Source of the DNA: Pseudomonas sp. SJZ074
GTDB lineage: Bacteria; Pseudomonadota; Gammaproteobacteria; Pseudomonadales; Pseudomonadaceae
Assembly: GCF_007828215.1 (NCBI RefSeq)
Contig: NZ_VIUE01000004.1
Coordinates: 124,001 to 188,000 of the forward strand
DNA: 64,000 nt
Reading direction: 5' to 3'
This document shows positions 56,050 through 64,000 of this stretch, in pieces (position 1 is the stretch's first letter; each line of letters starts with the position of its first letter). The notes under the pieces are model-generated. The model saw only the letters and a program-made list of their open reading frames with translations. It ran no database searches and was not told the origin of the DNA. A program made the position numbers and the translations under genes.

Positions 56050-57107
56050 TGTGGGCTTATATCGCACGACGCCTGCTGCTGATCATCCCGACCCTGGTGA
56101 TCATCCTGCTGGTCAATTTCGTCATCGTCCAGGCGGCCCCGGGCGGCCCGGTGGAACAGGCCATCGCCCACCTGCAAGGCATCGGTGGCGCCAGCGTCGG
56201 CAGCTCTGGCAATGCCATGACCGGCAGCTCCCGGGCCAGCCGCGGCCTGGATCCGCAACTGATCAAGGACATCGAAAAACAATACGGCTTCGACAAACCG
56301 GCCCATGAACGCCTGTGGCTGATGCTCAGCAGCTACGCCCGCCTGGACTTCGGCAAGAGTTTCTTCCGGGGCGCCACGGTCACCGACCTGATCCTGGAAA
56401 AGATGCCGGTGACCATTTCCCTCGGGTTGTGGGCGACGCTGATCACCTACCTGGTGTCGATTCCACTGGGCATCCGCAAGGCGGTGCATCACGGGTCGGC
56501 CTTCGATATCTGGAGCAGCACGGCGATCATCATCGGTTATGCGATGCCGGCGTTCCTCTTCGCAATGTTCCTGATCGTGATGTTCGCGGGCGGGACGTCG
56601 CTGAACTGGTTTCCGGTGCGCGGACTGGTGTCGGACAACTTCGAATCGCTGTCGACCCTGGGCAAGATCACCGATTACTTCTGGCACCTGGTGCTGCCGG
56701 TCACATCATTGGTGATCGGCGGCTTCGCCACCCTGACCATCCTGACCAAGAACTCGTTCCTCAATGAAATCACCCGCCAATACGTGGTCACGGCGCGAGC
56801 CAAGGGCATGAGCGAACGACGGGTGCTGTACGGGCACGTGTTCCGCAACGCCATGCTGTTGGTGGTGTCGGGAATTCCCCAGGCGTTCATCAGCGTGTTC
56901 TTCGCCGGATCGTTGCTGATCGAGGTGATCTTCTCCCTCGATGGCCTGGGCCGCATGAGCTATGAGGCAGCCGTATCCCGGGACTATCCGGTGGTATTCG
57001 GTTCGCTGTTCATCTTCACGCTGTTCGGCCTGCTGATCAAACTCATCGGCGACCTCTGCTACACCCTGGTGGACCCGCGCATCGACTTCGCCGCGAGGAA
57101 CGCCTGA
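56049..57107 (+). CDS. yejB: Peptide ABC transporter permease (YejB type)
   Basis: A 352-residue inner-membrane permease, first of two. One N-terminal helix ([19 protein letters not shown]) precedes a periplasmic loop and five further helices. The cytoplasmic EAA-type loop is [32 protein letters not shown]. The insertion between TM1 and TM2, including [21 protein letters not shown], is typical of YejB. The start is fixed by the TGATG overlap; its stop overlaps yejE in the same way. Confidence 0.94.
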   Translation: MWAYIARRLLLIIPTLVIILLVNFVIVQAAPGGPVEQAIAHLQGIGGASVGSSGNAMTGSSRASRGLDPQLIKDIEKQYGFDKPAHERLWLMLSSYARLDFGKSFFRGATVTDLILEKMPVTISLGLWATLITYLVSIPLGIRKAVHHGSAFDIWSSTAIIIGYAMPAFLFAMFLIVMFAGGTSLNWFPVRGLVSDNFESLSTLGKITDYFWHLVLPVTSLVIGGFATLTILTKNSFLNEITRQYVVTARAKGMSERRVLYGHVFRNAMLLVVSGIPQAFISVFFAGSLLIEVIFSLDGLGRMSYEAAVSRDYPVVFGSLFIFTLFGLLIKLIGDLCYTLVDPRIDFAARNA

Positions 57108-58129
57108 TGCTCAGATTCTCGCCCCTGGGCCGACGGCGTTTCGAGCGTTTCAAGAAGAACCGCCGCGGCTGGTGGTCGCTGTGGCTGTTCATCGGTCTGT
57201 TCATCCTGACCCTGGGCGGCGAGCTGATCGCCAATGACAAGCCCCTGGTGGTGAGCTATCAGCACTCGCTGTACTTCCCGGTGTTCAAGCGCTACACCGA
57301 ACAGGAATTTGGCGGGCAGCTACCGTTCCAGGCCGACTACCGCAGCAGCTACGTGCAGAACCTGATCCGCAAGGACGGCGGCTGGCTGCTGTTCCCGCCG
57401 ATCCCGTTCAGCGACGACACCCCCAACTACGACCTCAACCAACCGGCCCCGAGCCCGCCCACCTCGGTGAACTGGCTGGGCACCGACGACCAGTCCCGTG
57501 ACGTACTGGCCCGGGTGATCTTCGGCGCCCGGGTATCGATCCTGTTCGCCCTGGCGCTGACGGCCATCAGCGCGCTGATCGGCATCGCCGCCGGGGCGTT
57601 GCAGGGGTATTACGGCGGCTGGGTGGACCTGTTGGGCCAACGCCTGCTGGAAGTCTGGTCCGGGCTGCCGGTGCTCTATCTGCTGATCATCCTCTCCGGT
57701 TTCGTCGAGCCGAATTTCTGGTGGTTGCTGGGGATCATGGCGCTGTTCTCCTGGCTGGCCCTGGTGGACGTGGTCCGCGCCGAGTTCCTGCGCGGGCGCA
57801 ACCTCGAATACGTCAAGGCCGCCAGGGCCCTGGGCCTGACTGACCGCAAGGTGATCGTGCGGCACATCCTGCCCAACGCGATGAACGCGACCCTGAGTTA
57901 TCTGCCGTTCATCCTCACCGGAGCGATCTCCACCCTCACCGCCCTGGACTTCCTCGGCTTCGGCATGCCGGCCGGCAGCGCGTCCCTGGGCGAGTTGATT
58001 GCGCAAGGCAAACAGAACCTGCAAGCACCCTGGCTGGGACTGACGGCATTCTTCACCCTGGCCTTGATTCTTTCCCTGTTGGTGTTCATTGGCGAGGCTT
58101 TGCGTGATGCATTCGATCCCAGGTCCTGA
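57107..58129 (+). CDS. yejE: Peptide ABC transporter permease (YejE type)
   Basis: The second permease, 340 residues: an N-terminal helix (WSLWLFIGLFILTLGGELIA), a periplasmic loop of about 80 residues containing GTDDQSRDVLARVIFGAR, then five helices. The EAA loop is EFLRGRNLEYVKAARALGLTDRKVIVRHILPNA. It pairs with YejB to form the channel. Start coupled to yejB; the end overlaps yejF by 23 bases. Confidence 0.94.
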   Translation: MLRFSPLGRRRFERFKKNRRGWWSLWLFIGLFILTLGGELIANDKPLVVSYQHSLYFPVFKRYTEQEFGGQLPFQADYRSSYVQNLIRKDGGWLLFPPIPFSDDTPNYDLNQPAPSPPTSVNWLGTDDQSRDVLARVIFGARVSILFALALTAISALIGIAAGALQGYYGGWVDLLGQRLLEVWSGLPVLYLLIILSGFVEPNFWWLLGIMALFSWLALVDVVRAEFLRGRNLEYVKAARALGLTDRKVIVRHILPNAMNATLSYLPFILTGAISTLTALDFLGFGMPAGSASLGELIAQGKQNLQAPWLGLTAFFTLALILSLLVFIGEALRDAFDPRS

Positions 58130-59717
58130 TCTGGACGTGCGTGACAACCTGATCGAAATCCGCGACCTGAGCGTGGTCTTCAACGACCACGCCGTCGTGC
58201 GCAACCTGTGCCTGGATATCCGCCCCGGCGAGTGTCTGGCCCTGGTGGGTGAATCGGGCTCCGGCAAATCGGTGACGGCCCATTCGATCCTGCAACTGCT
58301 GCCGCCAACCGAGAGCCGTACCAGCGGCAGTATTCGCTATCGCGGCCAGGAACTGGTCGGTGCCCAGGCCAGCACCCTGCGGGCGCTGCGCGGCAACCGC
58401 ATTGCGATGATCTTCCAGGAGCCGATGACCTCCCTCAACCCGCTGCACAGCGTCGAAAAGCAGATCGGCGAAACCCTGATGCTGCACAAGGGCCTGGGCG
58501 GCAAAGCAGCACGCCAGCGCATCCTGGAACTGCTGGCCCTGGTGGGCATCCAGAAACCCGTCGAACGGCTCAAGGCCTACCCGCACCAGCTCTCCGGCGG
58601 CCAGCGGCAACGGGTCATGATTGCTATGGCCCTGGCCTGTGAACCAGAGCTGTTGATCGCCGACGAACCAACCACGGCGCTGGACGTGACCGTGCAACGC
58701 AAAATCCTGCTGCTGCTCAAGTCCCTCCAGCAACGGCTCGGCATGTCTTTGCTGTTGATCAGCCACGACCTGAACCTGGTGCGCAGCATCGCCCAGCGGG
58801 TGTGCGTTATGAAGGCCGGGGAAATCGTCGAGCAGGCGCCGTGCGAAACCCTCTTCAGCGCGCCGAAGCATCCCTACAGCTGTGAACTGCTGCACGCCGA
58901 ACCGGAGGGTGAAGCCCTGCCCCGGGACGAGCGCGAAGACGTGCTGCAGGTCCAGGACCTGCGAGTCAGCTTCGCCCTGGGCGGCGGGTTGTTCCGGCGC
59001 AAGGAATACCTGCGCGCCGTCGACGGCATCAGCCTGAACATCCAGCGCGGCAAAACCCTGGGCATCGTCGGCGAATCCGGCTCCGGCAAGTCCACACTCG
59101 GCCAGGCGATCCTGCGGCTGATCGAATCCGAAGGCAGCATCCGCTTCCAGGGTGAAGCCCTCGACGCGCTGTCGCAGAAAGAACTGCGGCCGTGGCGCAA
59201 GCAGATGCAGGTGGTGTTCCAGGACCCGTTCGGTAGCCTCAGTCCACGGATGTCGGTGCAGCAGATCATCAGCGAAGGCCTTGAAGTCCACAGTCCGTCC
59301 AGCGCCCAGGAGTGCGAGGCCCGGGTTATCCAGGCCCTCAACGAAGTCGGCCTCGACCCGCAGAGTCGCCATCGCTACCCACACGAATTTTCCGGCGGCC
59401 AACGCCAGCGCATCGCCATTGCCCGGGCCCTGGTGCTCAAGCCGGCCCTGATCCTGCTGGACGAGCCTACCTCGGCACTGGATCGTACCGTGCAGAAACA
59501 AGTGGTCGCCCTGCTCCGCCAGCTCCAGGAGAAGCACGGCCTGACCTACTTGTTCATCAGCCATGACCTGGCGGTGGTGCGCGCCCTGGCCCATGACATG
59601 ATCGTGATCAAGGACGGCAAGGTGGTCGAATGCGGCGCCAGCCATGAGGTGTTCGACGCACCCAAACACCCTTACACCAAGGAGCTGTTGGCGGCGGCGC
59701 ATCCGGGGTGGGCATAA
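58107..59717 (+). CDS. yejF: Peptide ABC transporter ATPase, two fused nucleotide-binding domains (YejF type)
   Basis: A 536-residue cytoplasmic ATPase with two complete ABC cassettes in one chain. Domain 1: Walker A GESGSGKS, signature [12 protein letters not shown], Walker [13 protein letters not shown]. Domain 2: [21 protein letters not shown] and [12 protein letters not shown]. The C-terminal oligopeptide-transporter motif ([13 protein letters not shown]) occurs after each domain. All catalytic motifs are intact. The start at 58107 (MHSIPGPD) is chosen over the ATG at 58089. The operon probably ends at the REP element that follows. Confidence 0.95.
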   Translation: MHSIPGPDLDVRDNLIEIRDLSVVFNDHAVVRNLCLDIRPGECLALVGESGSGKSVTAHSILQLLPPTESRTSGSIRYRGQELVGAQASTLRALRGNRIAMIFQEPMTSLNPLHSVEKQIGETLMLHKGLGGKAARQRILELLALVGIQKPVERLKAYPHQLSGGQRQRVMIAMALACEPELLIADEPTTALDVTVQRKILLLLKSLQQRLGMSLLLISHDLNLVRSIAQRVCVMKAGEIVEQAPCETLFSAPKHPYSCELLHAEPEGEALPRDEREDVLQVQDLRVSFALGGGLFRRKEYLRAVDGISLNIQRGKTLGIVGESGSGKSTLGQAILRLIESEGSIRFQGEALDALSQKELRPWRKQMQVVFQDPFGSLSPRMSVQQIISEGLEVHSPSSAQECEARVIQALNEVGLDPQSRHRYPHEFSGGQRQRIAIARALVLKPALILLDEPTSALDRTVQKQVVALLRQLQEKHGLTYLFISHDLAVVRALAHDMIVIKDGKVVECGASHEVFDAPKHPYTKELLAAAHPGWA

Positions 59718-59748
59718 TGCGGCGCATGACTTGACACCGTGTCGCGCC

Positions 59749-59818
59749 CATCGCGAGCAGGCTCGCTCCCACATTGGAATGCGGTCACCTGTGGGAGCGA
59801 GCCTGCTCGCGATGGCGG
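59749..59818. repeat. REP palindrome (Pseudomonas type), paired copies
   Basis: CATCGCGAGCAGGCTCGCTC and its reverse complement face each other across a short spacer, each half also being internally palindromic (GCGAGCAGGCTCGC). This is the widespread GTGGGAGCGAGCCTGCTCGCG element of fluorescent pseudomonads. It lies between yejF and hbcR and may stabilise or terminate the yej transcript. Confidence 0.9.
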
Positions 59819-59850
59819 CCTGACAGGCAATACACAACCCGGACCAGACC

Positions 59851-61266
59851 ATGACCCCCACCGAAAACCTCAAGGACTACCAGCGCGTACGCACCCTGGC
59901 GATTCGCTCCTTGTTCGAGATCATCGAACAGTCCAGCGAAGGCACGGTGATCGTCGACCGTGACGCCAACATCGTCTGGATGAACGAGCGCTACGCCCGG
60001 CGCTTCGGCCTGAACTCGGCCCAGGAAGCCATTGGCCGGGCCTGCGAGAGCGTGATCCCCGGTAGCCTGCTACGGGAAGTGGTGCGCACCGGGCGACCGA
60101 TCCTGCTGGACATGCAGGAGATGCCCAAGGAGCCGCTGGTGGTCATGCGCCTGCCAATCCATGACAGCACCGGCGCGGTCATCGGCGCCATCGGCTTTGC
60201 CTTGTTCGGTGAACTGCATAGCCTGTCGCCGATGCTCAAGCGCTACCAGAGTATGCAGGAAGAACTGGCCTCGACCCGTTCGCTGCTGCGGGCGCGGCAG
60301 ACCAAGTACAACTTCGCCCATTTCATTGGCACCAGCAGCGCCGGCCTGGAGGTCAAGCGCCGCGCCCGCCGTAGCGCCAGCACCGATTCCCCGGTGTTGC
60401 TGCTCGGCGAAACCGGCACCGGCAAGGAGCTGCTGGCCCAGGCGATCCACAGCGCCTCGCCACGGGCGCACAAGGCATTCGTCAGCATCAACAGCGCGGC
60501 GATTCCCGAATCGCTGTTGGAAGCCGAGTTCTTCGGCACCGCGCCCGGAGCGTTCACCGGGGCCGACCGCAAGGGCCGCGCCGGCAAGCTGCAGATCGCC
60601 CAGGGCGGCACGTTGTTCCTCGACGAGATCGGCGACATGCCGCTGCCGCTGCAAAGCAAACTGCTGCGGGTGCTGCAGGAAAAGGAATATGAACCGGTGG
60701 GGTCCAACGAAGTGCTGCAAAGCGATGTCCGTGTAATCGCTGCCACGTCCATGGATCTGGAAGCGGCGATCAAGCGCGGTGAGTTCCGCGCCGACCTGTA
60801 CTACCGCCTCAATGTGCTGCCGATCCAGGTCCCGCCTCTGCGCGAGCGCCTGGATGACCTGCCGGCCCTGAGCGAGGCGATCCTCGAAGACCTGCGCAGC
60901 CAGCACGAACTTAACCCCGACGCCCTCGATCTGTTGGGGCAACACGCCTGGCCAGGCAACATCCGCGAGCTGCGCAACGTGCTGGAGCGGGCCGCGCTGC
61001 TCAGCGATAACCTGCAACTCACCGCTGCCGACATCCACGCGGCCATCGGCACATTCACGCCGGTGACCCGCACAGCCAGCGCGAACCTGGAGTCATTGCC
61101 TCAGGAAACCTTCGCCCAGGCTCGGGCCCGATTCGACCGTCAGCTGATCGAAACCACCCTCGCGCAGTGCGGCGGCAAGGTGATCGAAGCGGCGGAGCGG
61201 TTGGGGCTGGGGCGGTCGACGTTGTACAAGAAGATGGTGGCGTTGGGGATTGCAGAGTCTCCATAA
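59851..61266 (+). CDS. hbcR: Sigma-54-dependent activator of 3-hydroxybutyrate catabolism (HbcR type)
   Basis: A 471-residue enhancer-binding protein. An N-terminal PAS domain (about 22-125; IIEQSSEGTVIVDRDANIVWMN) senses the inducer. A linker and the AAA+ domain follow: Walker A GETGTGKE, the GAFTGA loop contacting sigma-54, Walker B TLFLDEIGD, and the arginine finger region FRADLYYRLNVL. The C-terminal Fis-type helix ends VIEAAERLGLGRSTLYKKM. Gene order (regulator, GntP permease, dehydrogenase) matches PA2005-PA2004-PA2003 of P. aeruginosa. All functional motifs are present. The symbol is assigned from context and domain plan. Confidence 0.88.
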   Translation: MTPTENLKDYQRVRTLAIRSLFEIIEQSSEGTVIVDRDANIVWMNERYARRFGLNSAQEAIGRACESVIPGSLLREVVRTGRPILLDMQEMPKEPLVVMRLPIHDSTGAVIGAIGFALFGELHSLSPMLKRYQSMQEELASTRSLLRARQTKYNFAHFIGTSSAGLEVKRRARRSASTDSPVLLLGETGTGKELLAQAIHSASPRAHKAFVSINSAAIPESLLEAEFFGTAPGAFTGADRKGRAGKLQIAQGGTLFLDEIGDMPLPLQSKLLRVLQEKEYEPVGSNEVLQSDVRVIAATSMDLEAAIKRGEFRADLYYRLNVLPIQVPPLRERLDDLPALSEAILEDLRSQHELNPDALDLLGQHAWPGNIRELRNVLERAALLSDNLQLTAADIHAAIGTFTPVTRTASANLESLPQETFAQARARFDRQLIETTLAQCGGKVIEAAERLGLGRSTLYKKMVALGIAESP

Positions 61267-61319
61267 AGAGACAACATATCTCTGTTTTTAGACTAGCTAT
61301 TTTTTGAGTGCTTCGCACT

Positions 61320-61404
61320 CATCGCGAGCAGGCTCGCTCCCACAGTGGAGCGCATTCCTCAGCAATACCCCACTTCCCTGTGGGAGCGAGCCTGCTCGCG
61401 ATGA
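61320..61404. repeat. REP palindrome pair
   Basis: Second occurrence of CATCGCGAGCAGGCTCGCTC with an inverted partner GAGCGAGCCTGCTCGCGATG; the spacer is longer than in the copy at 59.75 kb. The two pairs flank hbcR on both sides. Confidence 0.9.
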
Positions 61405-61503
61405 GGCCAGTAGCCTCTCAAAAAATCTCAAAACAGAGACAAAGTTTTTCACCACTCTAATCAACCATTAAAAATCCCTATATATTTCAACAAGTTAAAC
61501 AAC

Positions 61504-61519
61504 TGGCATAAAAATGGCT
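61504..61519 (+). promoter_or_regulatory. Sigma-54 promoter of the 3-hydroxybutyrate operon
   Basis: TGGCATAAAAATGGCT has the -24 GG and -12 GC separated by exactly 10 bases, in an AT-rich context. It is 53 bases before the permease ATG. The -12 half is TGGC, not TTGC, a one-base deviation from consensus. The adjacent GAFTGA-containing activator supports it. Confidence 0.7.
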
Positions 61520-61571
61520 AAACAGTCTCCCACCGCTTCACCACAACAATAACAATCCCAGGAGACACACC

Positions 61572-62963
61572 ATGAGTGTGATCATTGCCTTGGCGGCCCT
61601 CGCGCTGCTGATGGTTGCCGCCTACCGTGGCTACAGCGTCATCCTCTTCGCCCCCATCGCCGCCCTCGGCGCCGTCCTGCTTACCGACCCCTCCGCCGTC
61701 GCCCCTGCCTTCACCGGAGTGTTCATGGAGAAAATGGTCGGGTTCATCAAACTGTATTTCCCGGTGTTCCTGCTCGGCGCGGTGTTCGGCAAGCTGATCG
61801 AGTTGTCGGGCTTCTCCCGCTCCATCGTGGCCGCGGCGATTCGCTTGCTGGGCACGCGCCAGGCGATGCTGGTGATCGTGCTGGTCTGCGCCTTGCTGAC
61901 CTATGGCGGTGTGTCGCTGTTCGTCGTGGTGTTCGCGGTGTATCCGTTCGCCGCCGAAATGTTCCGCCAGAGCAATATCCCCAAGCGCCTGATCCCGGCC
62001 ACCATCGCCCTCGGTGCGTTTTCCTTCACCATGGACGCCCTGCCCGGCACGCCGCAGATCCAGAACATCATCCCCAGCACCTTCTTCAACACCACCGCCT
62101 GGGCCGCGCCGTGGCTGGGTGTGATCGGCACGTTGTTCGTGTTCAGCATCGGCATGCTGTTCCTGCAACGCCAGCGCAACAAGGCCCAGCGCGTGGGCGA
62201 AGGCTACGGCACCGAACTGCGCAACGAGCCGGAAACCGCCGAAGACATCAAGCTGCCCAACCCGTGGATCGCCGTTTCGCCGCTGCTGGCGGTCGGCATC
62301 ATGAACCTGCTGTTCACCCAGTGGATCCCCCAGTGGTACGGCAAGACCCACAGCCTGGCGCTGCCGGGCATGGCGGCACCGGTGACCAGCGACGTGGCCA
62401 AACTCACCGCGATCTGGGCGGTACAGGCCGCATTGTTGGTGGGCATCATCATGGTCCTGCTGTTCGGCTACCGGGCCATTCGCAGCAAGCTGGCCGAAGG
62501 CAGTAAAAGTGCGGTAGGCGGTGCGCTGCTCGCGGCGATGAATACCGCCTCGGAATACGGCTTCGGCGCGGTCATCGCCTCGCTGCCGGGCTTCCTGGTA
62601 CTGGCCGACTGGCTCAAGAGCATTCCCAACCCACTGGTCAACGAAGCCGTGACCGTGACGCTGCTGGCGGGCATCACCGGCTCCGCGTCGGGTGGCATGA
62701 GCATCGCCCTGGCGGCGATGTCCGAAACCTTCATCAGCGCCGCCCATGCCGCCAACATTCCCTTGGAAGTGCTGCACCGGGTTGCAGCCATGGCCAGCGG
62801 CGGCATGGACACCCTGCCTCACAACGGCGCGGTGATCACCTTGCTGGCGGTCACCGGGCTGACCCACCGCGAAGCCTACAAAGACATTTTCTGCATTACG
62901 CTGATCAAGACCCTCGCGGTTTTCGTGGTGATCGGTGTGTTCTACGCCACTGGCATTGTATGA
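61572..62963 (+). CDS. GntP-family permease, likely for 3-hydroxybutyrate
   Basis: A 463-residue inner-membrane transporter with about 12 hydrophobic segments. Typical GntP-family pieces are LGAVFGKLIELSGFSRSI, TYGGVSLFVVVFAVYPFA, AFSFTMDALPGTPQIQNIIPS and GGMDTLPHNGAVITLL. Position between the activator and 3-hydroxybutyrate dehydrogenase makes short hydroxy acids the likely substrate. An AGGAG site precedes the ATG. It is first in the sigma-54-controlled operon. Confidence 0.9.
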   Translation: MSVIIALAALALLMVAAYRGYSVILFAPIAALGAVLLTDPSAVAPAFTGVFMEKMVGFIKLYFPVFLLGAVFGKLIELSGFSRSIVAAAIRLLGTRQAMLVIVLVCALLTYGGVSLFVVVFAVYPFAAEMFRQSNIPKRLIPATIALGAFSFTMDALPGTPQIQNIIPSTFFNTTAWAAPWLGVIGTLFVFSIGMLFLQRQRNKAQRVGEGYGTELRNEPETAEDIKLPNPWIAVSPLLAVGIMNLLFTQWIPQWYGKTHSLALPGMAAPVTSDVAKLTAIWAVQAALLVGIIMVLLFGYRAIRSKLAEGSKSAVGGALLAAMNTASEYGFGAVIASLPGFLVLADWLKSIPNPLVNEAVTVTLLAGITGSASGGMSIALAAMSETFISAAHAANIPLEVLHRVAAMASGGMDTLPHNGAVITLLAVTGLTHREAYKDIFCITLIKTLAVFVVIGVFYATGIV

Positions 62964-62970
62964 GGTTCCT

Positions 62971-63747
62971 ATGACGACCACTCTTTCCGGCAAGACTGCC
63001 CTGGTTACCGGCTCTACCAGCGGCATCGGCCTGGGCATCGCCCTGAGCCTGGCCAAGGCCGGCGCCAACTTGATCCTCAACGGCTTTGGCGATGCGTCGG
63101 CGGTGATCGCCGAAGTGCAGCAATTCGGCGGCAAGGTTGGCCATCATCCGGCCGATGTCAGTGACCCGGCACAGATCGCCGACATGCTCGCCTATGCCGA
63201 GCGGGACTTCGGCGGCGTCGACATCCTGGTGAACAACGCCGGCATCCAGCATGTGGCCGCCGTCGAGGATTTCCCGGTGGAGCGCTGGGACTCGATCATC
63301 GCTATCAACCTGTCCTCGGTGTTCCATGCCACCCGCCTGAGCTTGCCGGGGATGCGCAGCAAAGGCTGGGGTCGGATCGTCAACATCGCCTCGGTACACG
63401 GCCAAGTCGGCTCGGTGGGCAAGGCCGCCTATGTCGCGGCCAAGCACGGGGTGATCGGCCTGACCAAGGTGGTCGGCCTGGAAACCGCCACCAGCAACGT
63501 CACCTGTAACGCCATCTGTCCGGGCTGGGTGTTGACCCCGCTGGTGCAGAAACAGATCGACGATCGCATCGCCAGCGGCATCGACCCGCAACAGGCCCAG
63601 CACGACCTGCTGGCCGAGAAACAGCCGTCCCTGGACTTCGTCACCCCACCGCAACTGGGGGAACTGGTGCTGTTCCTGTGCAGCGAAGCCGGCAGCCAGG
63701 TGCGTGGCGCGGCGTGGAATATCGATGGTGGGTGGTTGGCTCAATAA
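62971..63747 (+). CDS. bdhA: D-3-hydroxybutyrate dehydrogenase
   Basis: A 258-residue short-chain dehydrogenase oxidising 3-hydroxybutyrate to acetoacetate with NAD+. It has the cofactor motif TGSTSGIGLGIA, NNAG at the strand-4 end, the catalytic Ser in NIASVHG, Tyr-x-x-x-Lys in AAYVAAKHG, and the family-typical QHVAAVEDFP, NAICPGWVLTPLV and DGGW end. The start at 62971 has GAGG 6 bases upstream, 8 bases after the permease stop; the longer frame overlaps the permease. Confidence 0.95.
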   Translation: MTTTLSGKTALVTGSTSGIGLGIALSLAKAGANLILNGFGDASAVIAEVQQFGGKVGHHPADVSDPAQIADMLAYAERDFGGVDILVNNAGIQHVAAVEDFPVERWDSIIAINLSSVFHATRLSLPGMRSKGWGRIVNIASVHGQVGSVGKAAYVAAKHGVIGLTKVVGLETATSNVTCNAICPGWVLTPLVQKQIDDRIASGIDPQQAQHDLLAEKQPSLDFVTPPQLGELVLFLCSEAGSQVRGAAWNIDGGWLAQ

Positions 63748-63761
63748 GTCCCGGCGACTAC

Positions 63762-63796
63762 CTTGGCGAGGGGATTTATCCCCTCGCCACAAGATC
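63762..63796. repeat. Short inverted repeat after bdhA
   Basis: GGCGAGGGGATTTATCCCCTCGCC is a 10-base-pair stem with a four-base loop. It is similar to the palindrome after ppiC. No long T-run follows, so it may be a REP-like element or a weak terminator. Confidence 0.6.
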
Positions 63797-63861
63797 GGAT
63801 TCCACCTGACGCCCCGGCTCGCTCTATAGTTTGTGTGTACATAAAGAATAAGAGGCACGCC

Positions 63862-64000
63862 ATGTCCGACACCCTCTGGCAACCCAGCCCTGAACGCATC
63901 GCGCGGTCGCGCATGAATGCCTTTCGCCGGCTCATTAACGAACGGCACCACCTGCAACTCAATGACTATCCCGCCCTTCACGCCTGGAGCATTGACCAGC
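63862..64000 (+). CDS. Acetoacetyl-CoA synthetase, partial (3' end beyond the right edge)
   Basis: Only the first 46 residues are present: MSDTLWQPSPERIARSRMNA and then a FRRLINERHHLQLNDYPALH segment. The pattern xLWxPSPERIAxSxMxxFxR is the N-terminus of acetoacetate-CoA ligases of the ANL family. That fits the pathway: the upstream dehydrogenase makes acetoacetate, which this enzyme would activate. AGAGG lies upstream of the ATG. The rest lies outside the window. Confidence 0.85.
   Translation, partial: MSDTLWQPSPERIARSRMNAFRRLINERHHLQLNDYPALHAWSIDQ

Larger units (their letters stand above)
61267..61571. promoter_or_regulatory. Intergenic region with REP pair and sigma-54 promoter
   Basis: 305 bases between hbcR and the permease. 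The first half is a REP pair (61320-61404). The second half is AT-rich, contains the sigma-54 promoter at 61504-61519, and should contain the HbcR enhancer sites, which I could not define. Confidence 0.6.

Noticed and set aside
59749..61404. REP pairs flanking hbcR as ends of a mobile element
   Set aside because: They are the common dispersed extragenic palindromes of fluorescent pseudomonads; no transposase (RAYT) or target duplication is seen.

Overview
The window looks like a chromosome segment of a fluorescent-group Pseudomonas. The support is the gacA-uvrC-pgsA-tRNA-Gly order, the GAGCAGGCTCGCTCCCACA-type REP palindromes, the yej-type ABC operon and an HbcR-type 3-hydroxybutyrate locus. 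No RNA operon, prophage or CRISPR array is present. The genus is a confident inference; the species is not resolved.

Region 1 (1 to about 45.7 kb) is transcribed entirely from the minus strand and reads as one accessory island. In transcription order it holds: a receptor-CheW pair; a signalling-domain-less Cache receptor; a membrane-anchored CheW; CheR, CheD and CheB; an sCache receptor; a second receptor-CheW pair; another receptor; a complete E. coli-type cellulose operon (bcsE-F-G-R-Q-A-B-Z-C) with a Cache/PAS histidine kinase just behind it; a frameshifted receptor; a TonB receptor/YfiR-like/YfiN-like diguanylate cyclase module; a giant multi-PAS kinase interrupted by an in-frame stop, plus its NarL-type response regulator; and a receptor-CheY-STAS-CheA-receptor unit that leaves the window on the left. 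One full set of chemosensory parts is thus wrapped around a c-di-GMP-activated cellulose synthase. The right end abuts tRNA-Gly(GCC) and carries a decayed tyrosine integrase, as expected of a tRNA-targeted island.

The strongest unexplained signal is a 16-bp inverted repeat, GTAGG-N6-CCTAC and variants. It occurs in front of almost every transcription unit of the island. At the best copies it is followed 23-24 bp later by a -10-like AAAACC/AAAATC box and a TCTGATGG element. This suggests one regulon, plausibly controlled by the NarL-type regulator inside the island, tying receptors, c-di-GMP synthesis and cellulose together.

Region 2 (45.8-49.7 kb) is conserved core: tRNA-Gly, pgsA, uvrC, gacA and a GNAT acetyltransferase, all minus strand. 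Region 3 (49.8-54.1 kb) has a DAHP synthase behind two successive aromatic-rich leader peptides and a classical attenuator, an unknown three-repeat protein, an alpha/beta hydrolase whose catalytic serine is glycine, and a small parvulin. Region 4 (54.2-59.7 kb) is a yejABEF-type peptide ABC importer with overlapping genes. Region 5 (59.7-64.0 kb) is 3-hydroxybutyrate catabolism: a sigma-54 activator, a sigma-54 promoter, a GntP-family permease, 3-hydroxybutyrate dehydrogenase and the start of acetoacetyl-CoA synthetase.

Several island proteins appear altered at key residues or broken: BcsG lacks its nucleophilic serine, one receptor lacks its whole signalling hairpin, one receptor is double-frameshifted and the PAS kinase has a stop. 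The island may be under decay or re-wiring, or the assembly may contain some errors. I could run no alignment or search; statements about families are from memory.
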